Positions 17,773-27,357 of a stretch of 64,000 nt of DNA are shown piece after piece; position 1 is the stretch's first letter, and every line of letters starts with the position of its first letter. Made by a program: the position numbers and the translations under genes. The notes under the pieces are model-generated. The model was not told the DNA's origin. It did not search any database and was given only the letters and a program-made list of their open reading frames with translations. The DNA lies in contig NZ_BMTW01000004.1 of NCBI RefSeq assembly GCF_014649875.1, positions 186,001 to 250,000 of the forward strand, read 5' to 3'. The stretch comes from Streptomyces rubiginosohelvolus (GTDB lineage: Bacteria > Actinomycetota > Actinomycetes > Streptomycetales > Streptomycetaceae).

Positions 17773-17790
17773 CCGGGCCCGCGGGCCCGG
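17773..17790 (-). other. 18-bp perfect GC palindrome between esxB and esxA
   Basis: A perfect palindrome made only of G and C lies in the 91-nt gap between the paired WXG100 genes. It could form a hairpin (CCGGGCCC arms) that sets their relative mRNA levels, or bind a dimeric protein. Confidence 0.55.
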
Positions 17791-17844
17791 GGATGCTCAC
17801 AGGTTCCGGCCGCCGCACAGGGGGCCGGCGCCGCCGGGGACGGG

Positions 17845-18180
17845 TCAGCGCAGCGCCTCGAAGACGCCCTGGCTGGTCTTGCTGTTGAGCACCTCGGTGA
17901 GGTCCTGGTTCTCCTTCGCCAGCCGGTCGGCCGACTGGACGTTCTCCTGGAGCGCGTCGATCATCTTGCTGATCTGCACGACGACCTTCTGCGCCTCGCC
18001 GTTCCAGCTGCGGAACAGCTTCAGCAGGGCCTGACCCTCGTCGCCGCCGACGCCCGAACGCGCGGCGATCTCACCGACGTTGTTCTGGATCTTCTCGACC
18101 GCTGCCCGGGCCGACTCCAGCGAGGAGACACCTCCCAGGCCCTTGGCATAGTCCGCCCGCCTCTGGCCGCTGTCCGCCAT
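17845..18180 (-). CDS. esxB: WXG100 family protein EsxB
   Basis: This 111-aa protein has two amphipathic helices and the W-N-G turn (RSWNGEAQKVV). It starts at ATG 18180 behind AGGGAG; a start 36 nt upstream lacks a comparable site. It pairs with esxA immediately downstream, separated by a GC palindrome. In known T7SS the B partner carries the C-terminal signal read by EccC; no clear YxxxD/E motif is visible here. Confidence 0.88.
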   Translation of the reverse strand: MADSGQRRADYAKGLGGVSSLESARAAVEKIQNNVGEIAARSGVGGDEGQALLKLFRSWNGEAQKVVVQISKMIDALQENVQSADRLAKENQDLTEVLNSKTSQGVFEALR

Positions 18181-18624
18181 GTCGCGCTCCCTTCGTTGAG
18201 TGACTTCTCGTCGCACCGTTGCCCGCCGAGGCTAAAGAGAAATCGCCGTCCGCCGCAACGTATGCAGGGAAGATTTGAGCATAGTTCTTCGGGTCAGATT
18301 CCTTGCACGCCAACGGAGTTGTCCGAAGGTTTCGACGAAATGAACGCGGACCACCTGCCGCACGGGCGTACCGGTCGATGCGGACGGGAAACGGGCAGCC
18401 GGAGAATCCGAACGGTCATCGAGGAGGCCCGTTTCCGGTGGGGTGCGCCCCTTTCGCAGGATTCCGTGGAGGACGAGGCGCTCAAATTCTGAGCTTTTTC
18501 TGAGGTTTCCCTTCAGGCCCCGTCCACGCGCCAGAGAACGCGATTGACGCCGAGTCGTGCGTGAAGTTCCGCTTCCCCACCCATTTCCCTTTCTTCGCCA
18601 CCCTATGGGGGATTTCGCCCTGGA
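18181..18624 (-). promoter_or_regulatory. 444-nt non-coding region upstream of esxBA
   Basis: No convincing gene is seen. It is more AT-rich than its surroundings near 18240-18300 and 18480-18620 and lies directly upstream of esxB, so it probably holds the esx promoter. A short direct TTCTGAG repeat occurs near 18487-18505. No -10/-35 boxes can be assigned with confidence. Confidence 0.4.
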
Positions 18625-20166
18625 TCATGGCCGGGAGTCGCCTGCCCCGTCCTTGGCGGGAGCACCGCACTTCGGTGCGGTCACCCGGGGTTCCGCGGCG
18701 CCGGTGGCGGCGGCCGGGTCGAGGTCCGCGCCGGTGGGCAGAGCGGCGAGCAGGGGTGCGGGGACCGAGCCGATGTCCCCCTCGCCGTACCCGAGCGCCG
18801 TCAGGGAGTCCTTGGCCGGGAACCGGTACTTCACGCCGTTGTCCGCGACCAGATAGGTGGTTCCGGCGTGTGCGGCGCCGCTCGCGTGCAGGGCCCGGAC
18901 CAGGGAGCCGCGCCCGGGGCGTACGACGGTGGCGTCGGTCCGGACGCAGGCCGCGGCCAGCGGCTGGGCGGTTCCCTGCGACACCGCGACGGGGGCGAGA
19001 GCGGTCAGCGGGACCAGCACCGACCGGATCCGCGCGCCGCCGTCGCCGCCGTCCACCTGGGCGCAGAGCGCGGTGCCGCGCGGTGCGGAGTGCGGGGCGG
19101 GCGGCGTACGGGGCAGCTCCGCGCCCGCGGAGCCGGCAGACGCCCCCTTGGCCCGGTGGGTACGGAGCGCGTCGGCGCCGACCGCGCGGGCCTCGGGCGA
19201 GCGCCCCTGGTAGGCGTCCTTCTGGGTGGCCGGGTCGCCCAGCACGAGGGCGGCCTCCAGACCGGAGAGCGGTACGAGCCCGTCCTTGCGCAGCAGGTGG
19301 TAGGTGCTGCCGCCACCGGGCACGCTCACCTCGAAGAGCTGGCCGACCGTGCTCGGTTCACCGCCGATGGCCGGACCCTTCGCCCCGCGTCCCGGTACCT
19401 CCGGCGGCTTCAGGGCGGGGCCGGGGGCGAGGGCGTCGAGGAAGGCCGCCGAGACCGGCATGGCCTCTTCGGAGCCGTAGCCGAGGGCGTTACGGGCGTC
19501 GGACGCGCGGTCCAGCGCGAGCCGGCTGCCCCGCCACACCAGGTACTCGGTTCGGTCCGGGCCGCGTACGAGGACCCCGCGGTCGCCGCCGACGTCCTGG
19601 GAGTCCAGCGGCGCCCCCGCGACGACGGTGGTGGCCCCCGGCCGGTCCACTCCGGCGTCCGGGACCCCGCCGGAGGTGGTGGGCAGGGCGCCGTCCGGCC
19701 CGGTGACGCACATGTGCCAGGCGCCGGTGTCGAGCCGGCCGGGGTCGGGCAGGGTGTCCGGGGCGCCGGGTATGCCCGCCGGGGTTCCCACGGGGACGTC
19801 CCGCAGCGAGGCGGTGGAGACGTCCACGGACTTGAGGTCGGACCCGCCGATCAGCCGGGCCGAGGCGTAGTTGCGCACCGGGTGCAGGACGCCGTCGGTG
19901 CCGGTCCACAGGTAGCGGGCGCCGGTGTCACGGTTGACCACCAGGTGCTCGCCCTTGCGCCAGGTGTCGTTCCCGCCGGGGCGCAGCAGCCCGTAGACGG
20001 TAGCGCCCGCGCCGATCAGGACGGTCACCAGCAGGCCGAAGACGACGCCGCGGGTGGTGCGGCCCAGCGGGCTCTCGGGGGCATCCGGGTCGGCCATCAG
20101 CAGGCCCGAACTGAGCCTGCCCATCATGAATCCGTGGGCCTGGACCTGGTCGCGCTTGGACTGCAC
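18625..20166 (-). CDS. eccB: T7SS core membrane protein EccB
   Basis: This 513-aa protein opens with the family signature RDQVQAHGFMMGRLSSGLL and D-P-D-x-P, then a single transmembrane helix (GVVFGLLVTVLIGAGATVYGLL, about 40-61) and a large extracytoplasmic domain with repeat modules. Cysteines (near 152, 367 and 408) are available for disulphides. EccB is part of the T7SS membrane complex with EccC, EccD and MycP. GTG 20166 has GGAGAGG upstream. It lies 45 nt after eccD in the same direction. No ATPase motif was noted in the C-terminal domain. Confidence 0.95.
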   Translation of the reverse strand: MQSKRDQVQAHGFMMGRLSSGLLMADPDAPESPLGRTTRGVVFGLLVTVLIGAGATVYGLLRPGGNDTWRKGEHLVVNRDTGARYLWTGTDGVLHPVRNYASARLIGGSDLKSVDVSTASLRDVPVGTPAGIPGAPDTLPDPGRLDTGAWHMCVTGPDGALPTTSGGVPDAGVDRPGATTVVAGAPLDSQDVGGDRGVLVRGPDRTEYLVWRGSRLALDRASDARNALGYGSEEAMPVSAAFLDALAPGPALKPPEVPGRGAKGPAIGGEPSTVGQLFEVSVPGGGSTYHLLRKDGLVPLSGLEAALVLGDPATQKDAYQGRSPEARAVGADALRTHRAKGASAGSAGAELPRTPPAPHSAPRGTALCAQVDGGDGGARIRSVLVPLTALAPVAVSQGTAQPLAAACVRTDATVVRPGRGSLVRALHASGAAHAGTTYLVADNGVKYRFPAKDSLTALGYGEGDIGSVPAPLLAALPTGADLDPAAATGAAEPRVTAPKCGAPAKDGAGDSRP

Positions 20167-20211
20167 AGCCTCTCCTCAACTCGTTTCTGGTCGACCGGCG
20201 TACGCGGGTGC

Positions 20212-21618
20212 TCAGCCGAACAGGCCGCGCAGCCAGCCGAAGAGGCCCGCCACCCACAGGGCGAACGGCAGCAGCGCGACCGCGAGGCCGGTGTGGGCCA
20301 GCTCAGCCGCCCGGCCCCAGTACGGCAGCACCCGGCGGCCGGGCACGATCCAGGACGCGGTCACCAGGGCGGCGGCACAGGCGAGCAGCACCGCGAAGAC
20401 GATCACGCGGCCGTCGGCGTCGCTGTCCACCGCCCAGGCGCGGGCGAGGAGGAGCAGCCCCAGAACCCCGGGCACGGCCAGGGTGAGCCGCTGGCCGATG
20501 TGGACGAGGCCCCGTGAGTGCAGGAGCAGCAGCAGGGTCAGCGCGAGCGCGGTGAGCGTCTCGGGGAGGTCCGGGTGGTGGGCGAGGACGGCCAGGGCTG
20601 CGGCGGCGATGGTGCCGGTGGCGGCGAAGAGCGCGGTGACCCAGCGTCCGGCGAGTTCGGTGCGCTCGGCGACCTCGTCGCCCGCGTACGGGTCGATGCC
20701 TTCCTGGAGCTGTCCGGCTGAGGACGGCAGCGCGGGCATACGCATTCCGGCCAACTTGAAGGCGAAGGGCGCCACGGCTCCGGCGGCGAGCACGACGACC
20801 GTCGCCACCAGGGCGACCGAGGCCGCCGCGTCCAGGCTCGTGTAGCCCATCAGGGCCCCGGAGACCGCGGTGGCCACGGCGACCACGGCGGTGGCCAGCA
20901 GGGCGGGGGCGCCGACGGCGGTCGCGGCGAGCGCGAGGACCGCGCCGCCCGCCGCCGCGGCACCGGCCGCCAGCAGCCGCGCGCCGACGACCTGCGCCGC
21001 GTCGGGGCCGGTCAGGTCGCCGCCGGGCAGCACCCAGCCGACCAGGGCGAAGCACGGGGCGACCAGCAGGCCGAGAGCGGTCGCGGAGAGGCGGTCGCCG
21101 ACCGCGCGGCTGGCGGAGCCGGCGCCCGCGAGGAGCAGCACTCCGGCCACGGCCGCGCAGGCGGCTCGGGTGGCGGCGGAGTCGGCCACGCCGGGCCGGA
21201 ACACCATCACCAGGGCGGTCGCCACGGTCGCCACGGCGGTGCCCACCAGCAGGCCGCGGGCCGCTCCGGCGTGCCAGGTGTGCAGTCGGCGGCCGACCGT
21301 CTCGGCCATCCCGTCGACCAGGTCGTCGAGCCGGGCCTCGGGGAGTGCCTCCGTGTGCGGGCGCAGGTGGAGCACCGCGCCGTCGGCGAGACCGGCCCGG
21401 GCCAGGGTGGTCTCCTCATCGAGGGGGGCGTCGCCGAGCCGCTGGAGCACCCAGCCGGCGTGGTCGAGCCCGGCCTCCTCGGCCTCCTCACCGACGTACC
21501 GCAGGAGGGTGGGGAGCAGATCGGCGACCGGTACGTCGGCGGGCACGGCCAGATCGATGGTGACGCTCGGCGCACGTACGGTCAGGCGGCACGTTTCGGC
21601 CACCGCACTGTCGGTCAT
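20212..21618 (-). CDS. eccD: T7SS integral membrane protein EccD
   Basis: This 468-aa protein has an N-terminal ubiquitin-like domain of about 90 residues (CRLTVRAPSVTIDLAVPADV...LHLRP) followed by about eleven hydrophobic helices, as in the EccD family. EccD forms the dimeric membrane barrel of the T7SS complex. ATG 21618 faces eccC across a 405-nt divergent region. The ribosome site is weak (GAGAG). Confidence 0.95.
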   Translation of the reverse strand: MTDSAVAETCRLTVRAPSVTIDLAVPADVPVADLLPTLLRYVGEEAEEAGLDHAGWVLQRLGDAPLDEETTLARAGLADGAVLHLRPHTEALPEARLDDLVDGMAETVGRRLHTWHAGAARGLLVGTAVATVATALVMVFRPGVADSAATRAACAAVAGVLLLAGAGSASRAVGDRLSATALGLLVAPCFALVGWVLPGGDLTGPDAAQVVGARLLAAGAAAAGGAVLALAATAVGAPALLATAVVAVATAVSGALMGYTSLDAAASVALVATVVVLAAGAVAPFAFKLAGMRMPALPSSAGQLQEGIDPYAGDEVAERTELAGRWVTALFAATGTIAAAALAVLAHHPDLPETLTALALTLLLLLHSRGLVHIGQRLTLAVPGVLGLLLLARAWAVDSDADGRVIVFAVLLACAAALVTASWIVPGRRVLPYWGRAAELAHTGLAVALLPFALWVAGLFGWLRGLFG

Positions 21619-22023
21619 CAGCAGAACTCTCGTCTTCCGTGCAGGCTTTGACAGAGGACTTCCCCGGCGAGAGGGAATGTGCGAACAGTACGGAAAGTCC
21701 GCGCGGCCGTGAAGCCGGGGTCCTGTCAGGGAAATTGTGCCCGCACACCGGGTGCGGACCCCTCCCGCGTGGACAGGGCGCGTTCCGTGAATGCAGACTA
21801 CTGCCTGCGGCCACCGGCCGTGCTGCGGGCCGGGCTCCGAATCCGGTATGCGGGTGCGCCTTCCGGGAAGTTGGCCGCTCCGCGCAATCCGCTCGAGACT
21901 TTCACCCGGCGTTCATCGGAGCATGTTCCGCGACCGAATGAATCAGCCTGGTGCGGTCTTTCCCCTGCCGGGTGCACCGGTATTCGGCGGGCGGCAAAGC
22001 CAGTGAACCGGAGGTTCTGTTCC
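21619..22023. promoter_or_regulatory. Divergent promoter region between eccD and eccC
   Basis: This 405-nt intergenic region, less GC-rich than the flanking genes, must supply promoters for both eccD-eccB and eccC. A strong GGAGG (22010-22014) serves the eccC TTG start. No clear operator dyad was found by eye. Confidence 0.5.
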
Positions 22024-25000
22024 TTGAGTGTCGTGCTGTTTCGCCGTCCGGCCCGCCGGCGCGGGCCGGAGATGCCCGAGGGGCAGTTGACCCTCCAGGA
22101 GCCGCCCGTCCTCGCCGAGACGGTGCCCGACACCTCGGCGGTGTGGACGTACCTGCCGATGGCGCTGATGTCGGTGTCGATGATGCTGATGTTCCTGCGC
22201 CCCGGCGGCGGGAACGGCGTCTTCATGTATCTGGCGATGGGTGTCATGGCGCTCTCCGCCGGCGCGATGCTGCTGGGGCAGCTGATGCGGCGCTCCAGCG
22301 AGCGCAAGCAGCGGCTGAAGGGTGAACGGCGCGACTATCTGCGCTACTTGGCCCAGACCCGCAAGCGGGTGCGGACCACCATCGCGGAGCAGCAGCGGGC
22401 GCTCGCCTGGCGTCACCCGGAGCCGGCCACGCTCCGCTCGCTGGCCCGCACCTCCCGGCTGTGGGAACGCCGCCCGGCCGACGAGGACTTCGGCGAGGTC
22501 CGTCTCGCGGTGGGCGAACAGCAGCTCGCACTCACCCTGAACCCGGTCTCCACCCGTCCGGTGGAGGATCTCGAACCCCTCTGCGCCCACGCGCTGCGCC
22601 GCTTCATCCGGGCCTACTCCACCATCCCGGAGCAGCCGCTGGGGCTCTATCTGCGCTCCTCGGCCCGGATCCTGCTGCGCCCGGAGGAGGCGCCGGACGG
22701 GGCCGCCCCCGGCGCTCACCCCCCGGAGCACGACGCCGTACGGGCGCTGGTGCGGGCGATGCTCGGGCAGCTCGCGGTGTTCCACGCGCCCGAGGAGCTG
22801 TGGATCGCCCTCTGTGTCAGCGACGAGCGGCGACCCGACTGGGAGTGGGTCAAGTGGCTGCCGCACGTGCTGGATCCGCACGAGGAGGACGGGGCGGGGC
22901 AGGCCCGCCGGATCACCGCCGACCTGACCGAGCTGGACGATCTGCTCGGCGCCGAGTTCGCCGAGCGCCCCGGGTTCGACCCGGACGCCCGGCCGGGCCG
23001 CGACGAGCCGTACACGGTCGTCGTGCTGGACGGCGTCAGCGTGCCGGAGGGCCACCGCTGGGAGGGCCACGGCTACCGCAACGCCCTGATCCTGGATGTG
23101 TCCGGGGCGCTGCGCTGGCGGCCCGGCCGCAACACGCTGCGCCTCACCGTGGGGCCCGGCCAGGTGAACCTGGTGCGCACCGACCGCAGCCGCAAGGAGC
23201 GCACGGTGCCGCTCGGCCGCCCCGACCGGCTCGGCCCGCTCGGCGCGGAGTCGCTGGCCCGGCTGCTCACCCCGCGCCGGATGAGCCTCGGCACCGACAT
23301 CGCGCAGCCGCTGGACACCGACGTCGAGCTGACCACCCTGCTCGGCATCCCCGATCTCCACCGGCACGACCCGCAGACCCTGTTCGCCCGGCACTCCGGC
23401 TCCGGCCGGCTCCGGGTGCCGATCGCGGTCGGCGTGGACGGCCGCCCGGTCGAGCTCGACATCAAGGAGTCCGCGCAGGGCGGCATGGGCCCGCACGGCA
23501 TGCTCATCGGCGCCACCGGCTCCGGCAAGAGCGAGCTGCTGCGCACCCTCGTCCTCGGGCTCGCCCTGACCAACTCCTCCGAGACGCTCAACTTCGTCCT
23601 GGTCGACTTCAAGGGCGGCGCCACCTTCCTCGGCCTGGAGGAACTCCCGCACACCTCCGCCGTGATCACCAACCTGGCCGACGAAGTCGCTCTGGTGGAA
23701 CGCATGCAGGACGCCCTGCACGGCGAACTCATCCGCCGACAGGAGCTGCTGCGCGCGGCGGGTAACTACACCTCGGCGCTGGAGTACGAACGGGCCCGCG
23801 CCGCCGGAGCCGACCTGGCCCCGCTGCCCAGCCTCTTCGTGGTGGTCGACGAGTTCAGCGAACTGCTCTCCACACACCGCGAGTTCATGGAGCTGTTCGT
23901 GATGATCGGCCGCCTCGGCCGGTCCCTGGGCGTCCATCTGCTGCTCGCCTCGCAGCGCCTGGACGAGGGGCGTATGCACCAGCTGGAGAGCCACCTCTCG
24001 TACCGCATCGGGCTGCGGACCTTCTCCGCGATGGAGAGCCGCGGTGTGCTCGGCGTACCGGACGCCTACGAGCTGCCCGCAGCGCCCGGCAGCGGCTATC
24101 TGAAGTCCGGGGTGGAGGCCCTGACCCGGTTCCGTGCCGCGTACTCCTCGGGGACGTACCGGCGCAGGACCGGTGCGGTGGTGCAGGCCCGGGTGGCGAG
24201 CCAGGTGGTGCCGTGGACCAGCGGATGGGTGGTACCCCGCACCCTGGAGACCCCGCCCGACCCGGAGCCGGAGACGGAGGAGGCCGAGGACGAGGAGGCG
24301 CTGCTCGACGTGGCGCTGGACCGGCTGCGCGGCTCCGGGCCGGACGCCCACCAGGTGTGGCTGCCGCCGCTGGACGAGCCGTCCCCGCTGGACGCCCTGC
24401 TGCCCGGGATCGCACCGGACGAGGAGCGGGGCCTGATCGCCTCGCGCTGGCCGGGCACCGGGAAGCTGCGGGTGCCGGTCGGCCTGGTCGACAAGCCGTT
24501 CGAGCAGCGGCGCGACCCGCTGATCGTCGACCTGGCCGGGGCGGGCGGCCATGTCGCCGTCGCGGGCGGTTCGCAGAGCGGCAAGTCCACGGTCGCCCGC
24601 ACGCTCATCGCCGCGCTGGCGCTCACCCACACCCCGGCGGAAGTGCAGTTCTACTGCCTGGACTTCGGCGGCGGCGGGCTCTCCCAGCTCGCCGCGCTCC
24701 CGCACGTCGGCGGGGTCGCGGCACGGCTCAACCCGGAGCGGGTGCACCGGACGGTGGCCGAGGTGATGACGCTCCTGGCCCGCCGTGAGCAGTTCTTCGT
24801 GGACCACACGCTGGACTCCATGCAGTCCTACCGGCGGCGCCGCGCCGCCGGGGAGTTCCCCGACGAGCCGTTCGGCGATGTCTTCATGGTGGTCGACGGC
24901 TGGTCCACGGTCCGCCAGGACTACGACGACCTGATCCCGAAGTTCAACGAACTCGCCGCCCGGGGCCTCAACTACGGCATCCACCTGCTCATCACCACCA

Positions 25001-26031
25001 CCCGCTGGGTGGAGCTGTCCGCGCAGGTCCGCGACCAGGCCGCCACCCGTCTGGAGCTGCGGATGGGCGATCCGATGGACTCAGAGATCGACACCCGCAA
25101 GGCCCGTTCGGTGCCGCGCACCGGTGGCCGGGGCATCACCGCCGACAGCAAGATGCACTTCCTCGCGGGCCTGCCCCGGCTGGACGGCAGCGGCTCCCTG
25201 GAGGACCTCGGTGAGGGTGTGGCCCACCTCGTCGGGGAGATCGCCCGGCACTGGTCCGGTCCTCCCGCCCCTCAGGTACGGATGCTCCCGCACCGGCTCC
25301 CGGTCTCCGAACTCCCCTCCCCCGAGGCCACGGAGGGCGGCGGCATGCGCCTCGCGCTCGGTCTCGACCAGGACGCGCTGGAGCCCGTCTGGCACGACTT
25401 CAGCCGGACCCCGCACCTGATCGCGGTCGGCGACACCGAGAGCGGCAAGACCAACCTGCTGCGCCTGATCGTCAAGGGCATCACCACCCGGTACGCCCCC
25501 GACGAGGCGAAGATCATCGCGGTGGACTACCGCCGCACCCTGGTCGACGCCATCCCCGAGGAGTACCGCATCGGGCATGTCATCTCCCTCGACAACCTCA
25601 ACGAGACCATCGAGGGCGCGGCCCGCGCGATGAAGACCCGGGTGCCCGGGGCCGACATCTCACCCGCCCGGATGCGCCGGTGCGACTGGTGGACGGGCCC
25701 GCGCCTGTTCGTCCTGGTCGACGACTACGACATGGTGTCGGGCAACTCGTTCCAGAGCCCCTTCGAGCCGCTCTTCGAGCACCTGACCCTGGGCTACGAG
25801 ATGGGCCTGCACCTGGTCGTCGCCCGGAGCGCGATGGGCGCGGGGCGCGGTCTGAGCGATGGGCTGATCCGCCGTCTGGACGAGGCCAACAACCCGGCGG
25901 TCCTGCTCTCCTGCCCGCCCACGGAGGGCCGTCTCTTCGGCAACGCGAAGCCGTTGAACCTGCCGCCGGGCCGGGCCCTGCACATCCAGCGCCGCAAGCC
26001 GCGGCTGGTGCAGACGGCCCTGGTGGATTAG
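22024..26031 (+). CDS. eccC: T7SS motor ATPase EccC
   Basis: This 1335-aa FtsK/SpoIIIE-type ATPase is fused in one chain, as in Firmicute EssC and many Streptomyces EccC. The TTG at 22024 is chosen because GGAGG lies 9 nt upstream and the protein then begins with the family-typical FRRPARRRGPEMPEG. Two membrane segments follow (about 40-80). Three ATPase domains are visible: GATGSGKS at 496-503 with Walker B VVVDE (D609-E610), GGSQSGKS from 848 (K854) with VVDGW, and GDTESGKT from 1136 (K1142) with VLVDDYD. The later Walker B motifs lack the catalytic Glu, as in known EccC where domain 1 does the essential work. It recognises WXG substrates and energises export. Confidence 0.96.
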   Translation: MSVVLFRRPARRRGPEMPEGQLTLQEPPVLAETVPDTSAVWTYLPMALMSVSMMLMFLRPGGGNGVFMYLAMGVMALSAGAMLLGQLMRRSSERKQRLKGERRDYLRYLAQTRKRVRTTIAEQQRALAWRHPEPATLRSLARTSRLWERRPADEDFGEVRLAVGEQQLALTLNPVSTRPVEDLEPLCAHALRRFIRAYSTIPEQPLGLYLRSSARILLRPEEAPDGAAPGAHPPEHDAVRALVRAMLGQLAVFHAPEELWIALCVSDERRPDWEWVKWLPHVLDPHEEDGAGQARRITADLTELDDLLGAEFAERPGFDPDARPGRDEPYTVVVLDGVSVPEGHRWEGHGYRNALILDVSGALRWRPGRNTLRLTVGPGQVNLVRTDRSRKERTVPLGRPDRLGPLGAESLARLLTPRRMSLGTDIAQPLDTDVELTTLLGIPDLHRHDPQTLFARHSGSGRLRVPIAVGVDGRPVELDIKESAQGGMGPHGMLIGATGSGKSELLRTLVLGLALTNSSETLNFVLVDFKGGATFLGLEELPHTSAVITNLADEVALVERMQDALHGELIRRQELLRAAGNYTSALEYERARAAGADLAPLPSLFVVVDEFSELLSTHREFMELFVMIGRLGRSLGVHLLLASQRLDEGRMHQLESHLSYRIGLRTFSAMESRGVLGVPDAYELPAAPGSGYLKSGVEALTRFRAAYSSGTYRRRTGAVVQARVASQVVPWTSGWVVPRTLETPPDPEPETEEAEDEEALLDVALDRLRGSGPDAHQVWLPPLDEPSPLDALLPGIAPDEERGLIASRWPGTGKLRVPVGLVDKPFEQRRDPLIVDLAGAGGHVAVAGGSQSGKSTVARTLIAALALTHTPAEVQFYCLDFGGGGLSQLAALPHVGGVAARLNPERVHRTVAEVMTLLARREQFFVDHTLDSMQSYRRRRAAGEFPDEPFGDVFMVVDGWSTVRQDYDDLIPKFNELAARGLNYGIHLLITTTRWVELSAQVRDQAATRLELRMGDPMDSEIDTRKARSVPRTGGRGITADSKMHFLAGLPRLDGSGSLEDLGEGVAHLVGEIARHWSGPPAPQVRMLPHRLPVSELPSPEATEGGGMRLALGLDQDALEPVWHDFSRTPHLIAVGDTESGKTNLLRLIVKGITTRYAPDEAKIIAVDYRRTLVDAIPEEYRIGHVISLDNLNETIEGAARAMKTRVPGADISPARMRRCDWWTGPRLFVLVDDYDMVSGNSFQSPFEPLFEHLTLGYEMGLHLVVARSAMGAGRGLSDGLIRRLDEANNPAVLLSCPPTEGRLFGNAKPLNLPPGRALHIQRRKPRLVQTALVD

Positions 26032-26078
26032 AACGCCAAAGGGGCCCCCTCCGGCCGGAGGGGGCCCCTTTGGCGTTC
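26031..26078. terminator. 48-bp perfect palindrome shared by eccC and mycP ends
   Basis: Two perfect 24-nt arms meet at 26054/26055. The left arm begins on the last base of the eccC TAG and the right arm ends within the mycP stop codon (26077-26079). This is a bidirectional terminator for two convergent genes that uses all of the intergenic DNA. Confidence 0.92.
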
Positions 26079-27357
26079 AGCCCCGGTCCGAGGTGCCCGG
26101 CCCCGCCGGACGCCAGCCCCGGGCGCGGGCCCGGGTGAGGGCGAAGCCGGCCCAGAGGAGGGAGAGGACGCCCGCCGAGCCGAGGAGGACGAAGAGGACG
26201 GCCCGGCCGGTGGCGCGGTCGGTGTCGGAGGTGTCCCGTACGGCCACGGGGTCGGCGGCCCGCTCCGCACCGCCGACCGGCGCGCCCGCGTCGCCGAGGA
26301 CCGTGGTGACGGCGGCGTAGGCGTCCAGTTGGGGGATGTCGGCCGGGTACGCGGTGGCGGTCAGCCGGCGGGCCACCGCGTCGGCCGACGCCTCGGGGTG
26401 GGTGGCGCGGACGGCCGCCGCGGCCCCGGCCGCGTACGCGGTGGCCACCGCGACACCGCCGCCGAGGTAGTGCCCCTTCCCGCGCGGCCCGCCGGAGACC
26501 ACCCCGGCACCCGGGGCGGCCAGATCGATGCCCTCGGTGGGCAGCGCGCCGTCCGGCCGGGCCCCGGCGGGCAGCATGTCGGCGACCGCGAGGACGCCGG
26601 GCTCACCGGCGGGCCAGTAGGTACGGGAGGGGATCTCGTCGGCCGCGCCGCGCGACGGCGGCTCCGGGGTGGCCGCAGCGACCACCACCGCCCCGGCCTC
26701 GCGGGCCTCGGCGACAGCCCGGGTGAGCGCGGTGTCCTTACGGGGAAGGGCCACCGCGACCGCGATGACGTCGGCCTTGGCCGTGGTGGCGGCCCGTACC
26801 GCCGCCGTGACGAGTGCGGGGTCCGGCTGCCCGCGTCGGTCGGTGCCGCGCAGGGCGAGGATCTTCCCGCCCGGGGCGACCCCGGCGAGGCGTGGGGTGG
26901 GGCCGCCGGTCCCAGCGATCAGCCCGGCCAGGAACGTCCCCTGTCCGACGCAGTCGTCGGCGGCCTGGCCCTGGGCGGTGACGCGGCCGTCGAGTCCCTC
27001 GGCCCCGGGATCGACGCCGGTGGAGATCAGCGCGACGGTCACCCCCGACCCGGTGGTGTGCCGGTGCAGCCGGTCCAGGTCGAGGCGCTGGCGCGACCAG
27101 TCCTGCTTCTTCGCCCGCTCCTTGGAGGCGGGGGTGCAGGCGACGGCCTCGGCTCGCGGATCGAGCGCGGTGGGCATCCCGGGCAGCTCCTGGCCCTTGG
27201 CCCCGTCGGCGGCCGGTGTACGGGTGACAGGTGCCGCCTGGGCCGGGGCGAAGGCCAGGGGCACCACCAGGGCGGCGGCGAGCGAGGCCCCGTACAGCAG
27301 GCGGGCCGTCCTGGCCGTCCGGGGCCTCCCGGTCGCCCGTCGCTCGGGCGGCCTCAC
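26077..27357 (-). CDS. mycP: Mycosin MycP with all catalytic residues replaced (pseudoprotease)
   Basis: This 426-aa subtilisin-fold protein has a signal peptide ([19 protein letters not shown]) and a C-terminal membrane helix ([20 protein letters not shown]), the standard mycosin plan. GTG 27357 overlaps the eccA stop as GTGA. The catalytic motifs are degenerate: VALISTGV has Ser112 for Asp, GQGTFLAG has Gln139 for His, [12 protein letters not shown] has Ala303 for the nucleophile Ser, and the oxyanion Asn is Thr230. It is therefore predicted to be proteolytically inactive. In mycobacteria the presence of MycP, not its activity, stabilises the membrane complex, which fits a structural role. 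Confidence 0.92.
   Translation of the reverse strand: MRPPERRATGRPRTARTARLLYGASLAAALVVPLAFAPAQAAPVTRTPAADGAKGQELPGMPTALDPRAEAVACTPASKERAKKQDWSRQRLDLDRLHRHTTGSGVTVALISTGVDPGAEGLDGRVTAQGQAADDCVGQGTFLAGLIAGTGGPTPRLAGVAPGGKILALRGTDRRGQPDPALVTAAVRAATTAKADVIAVAVALPRKDTALTRAVAEAREAGAVVVAAATPEPPSRGAADEIPSRTYWPAGEPGVLAVADMLPAGARPDGALPTEGIDLAAPGAGVVSGGPRGKGHYLGGGVAVATAYAAGAAAAVRATHPEASADAVARRLTATAYPADIPQLDAYAAVTTVLGDAGAPVGGAERAADPVAVRDTSDTDRATGRAVLFVLLGSAGVLSLLWAGFALTRARARGWRPAGPGTSDRG

Noticed and set aside
21943..24984. 1013-codon minus-strand frame opposite eccC
   Set aside because: Shadow of eccC; the sense strand carries clear Walker motifs.
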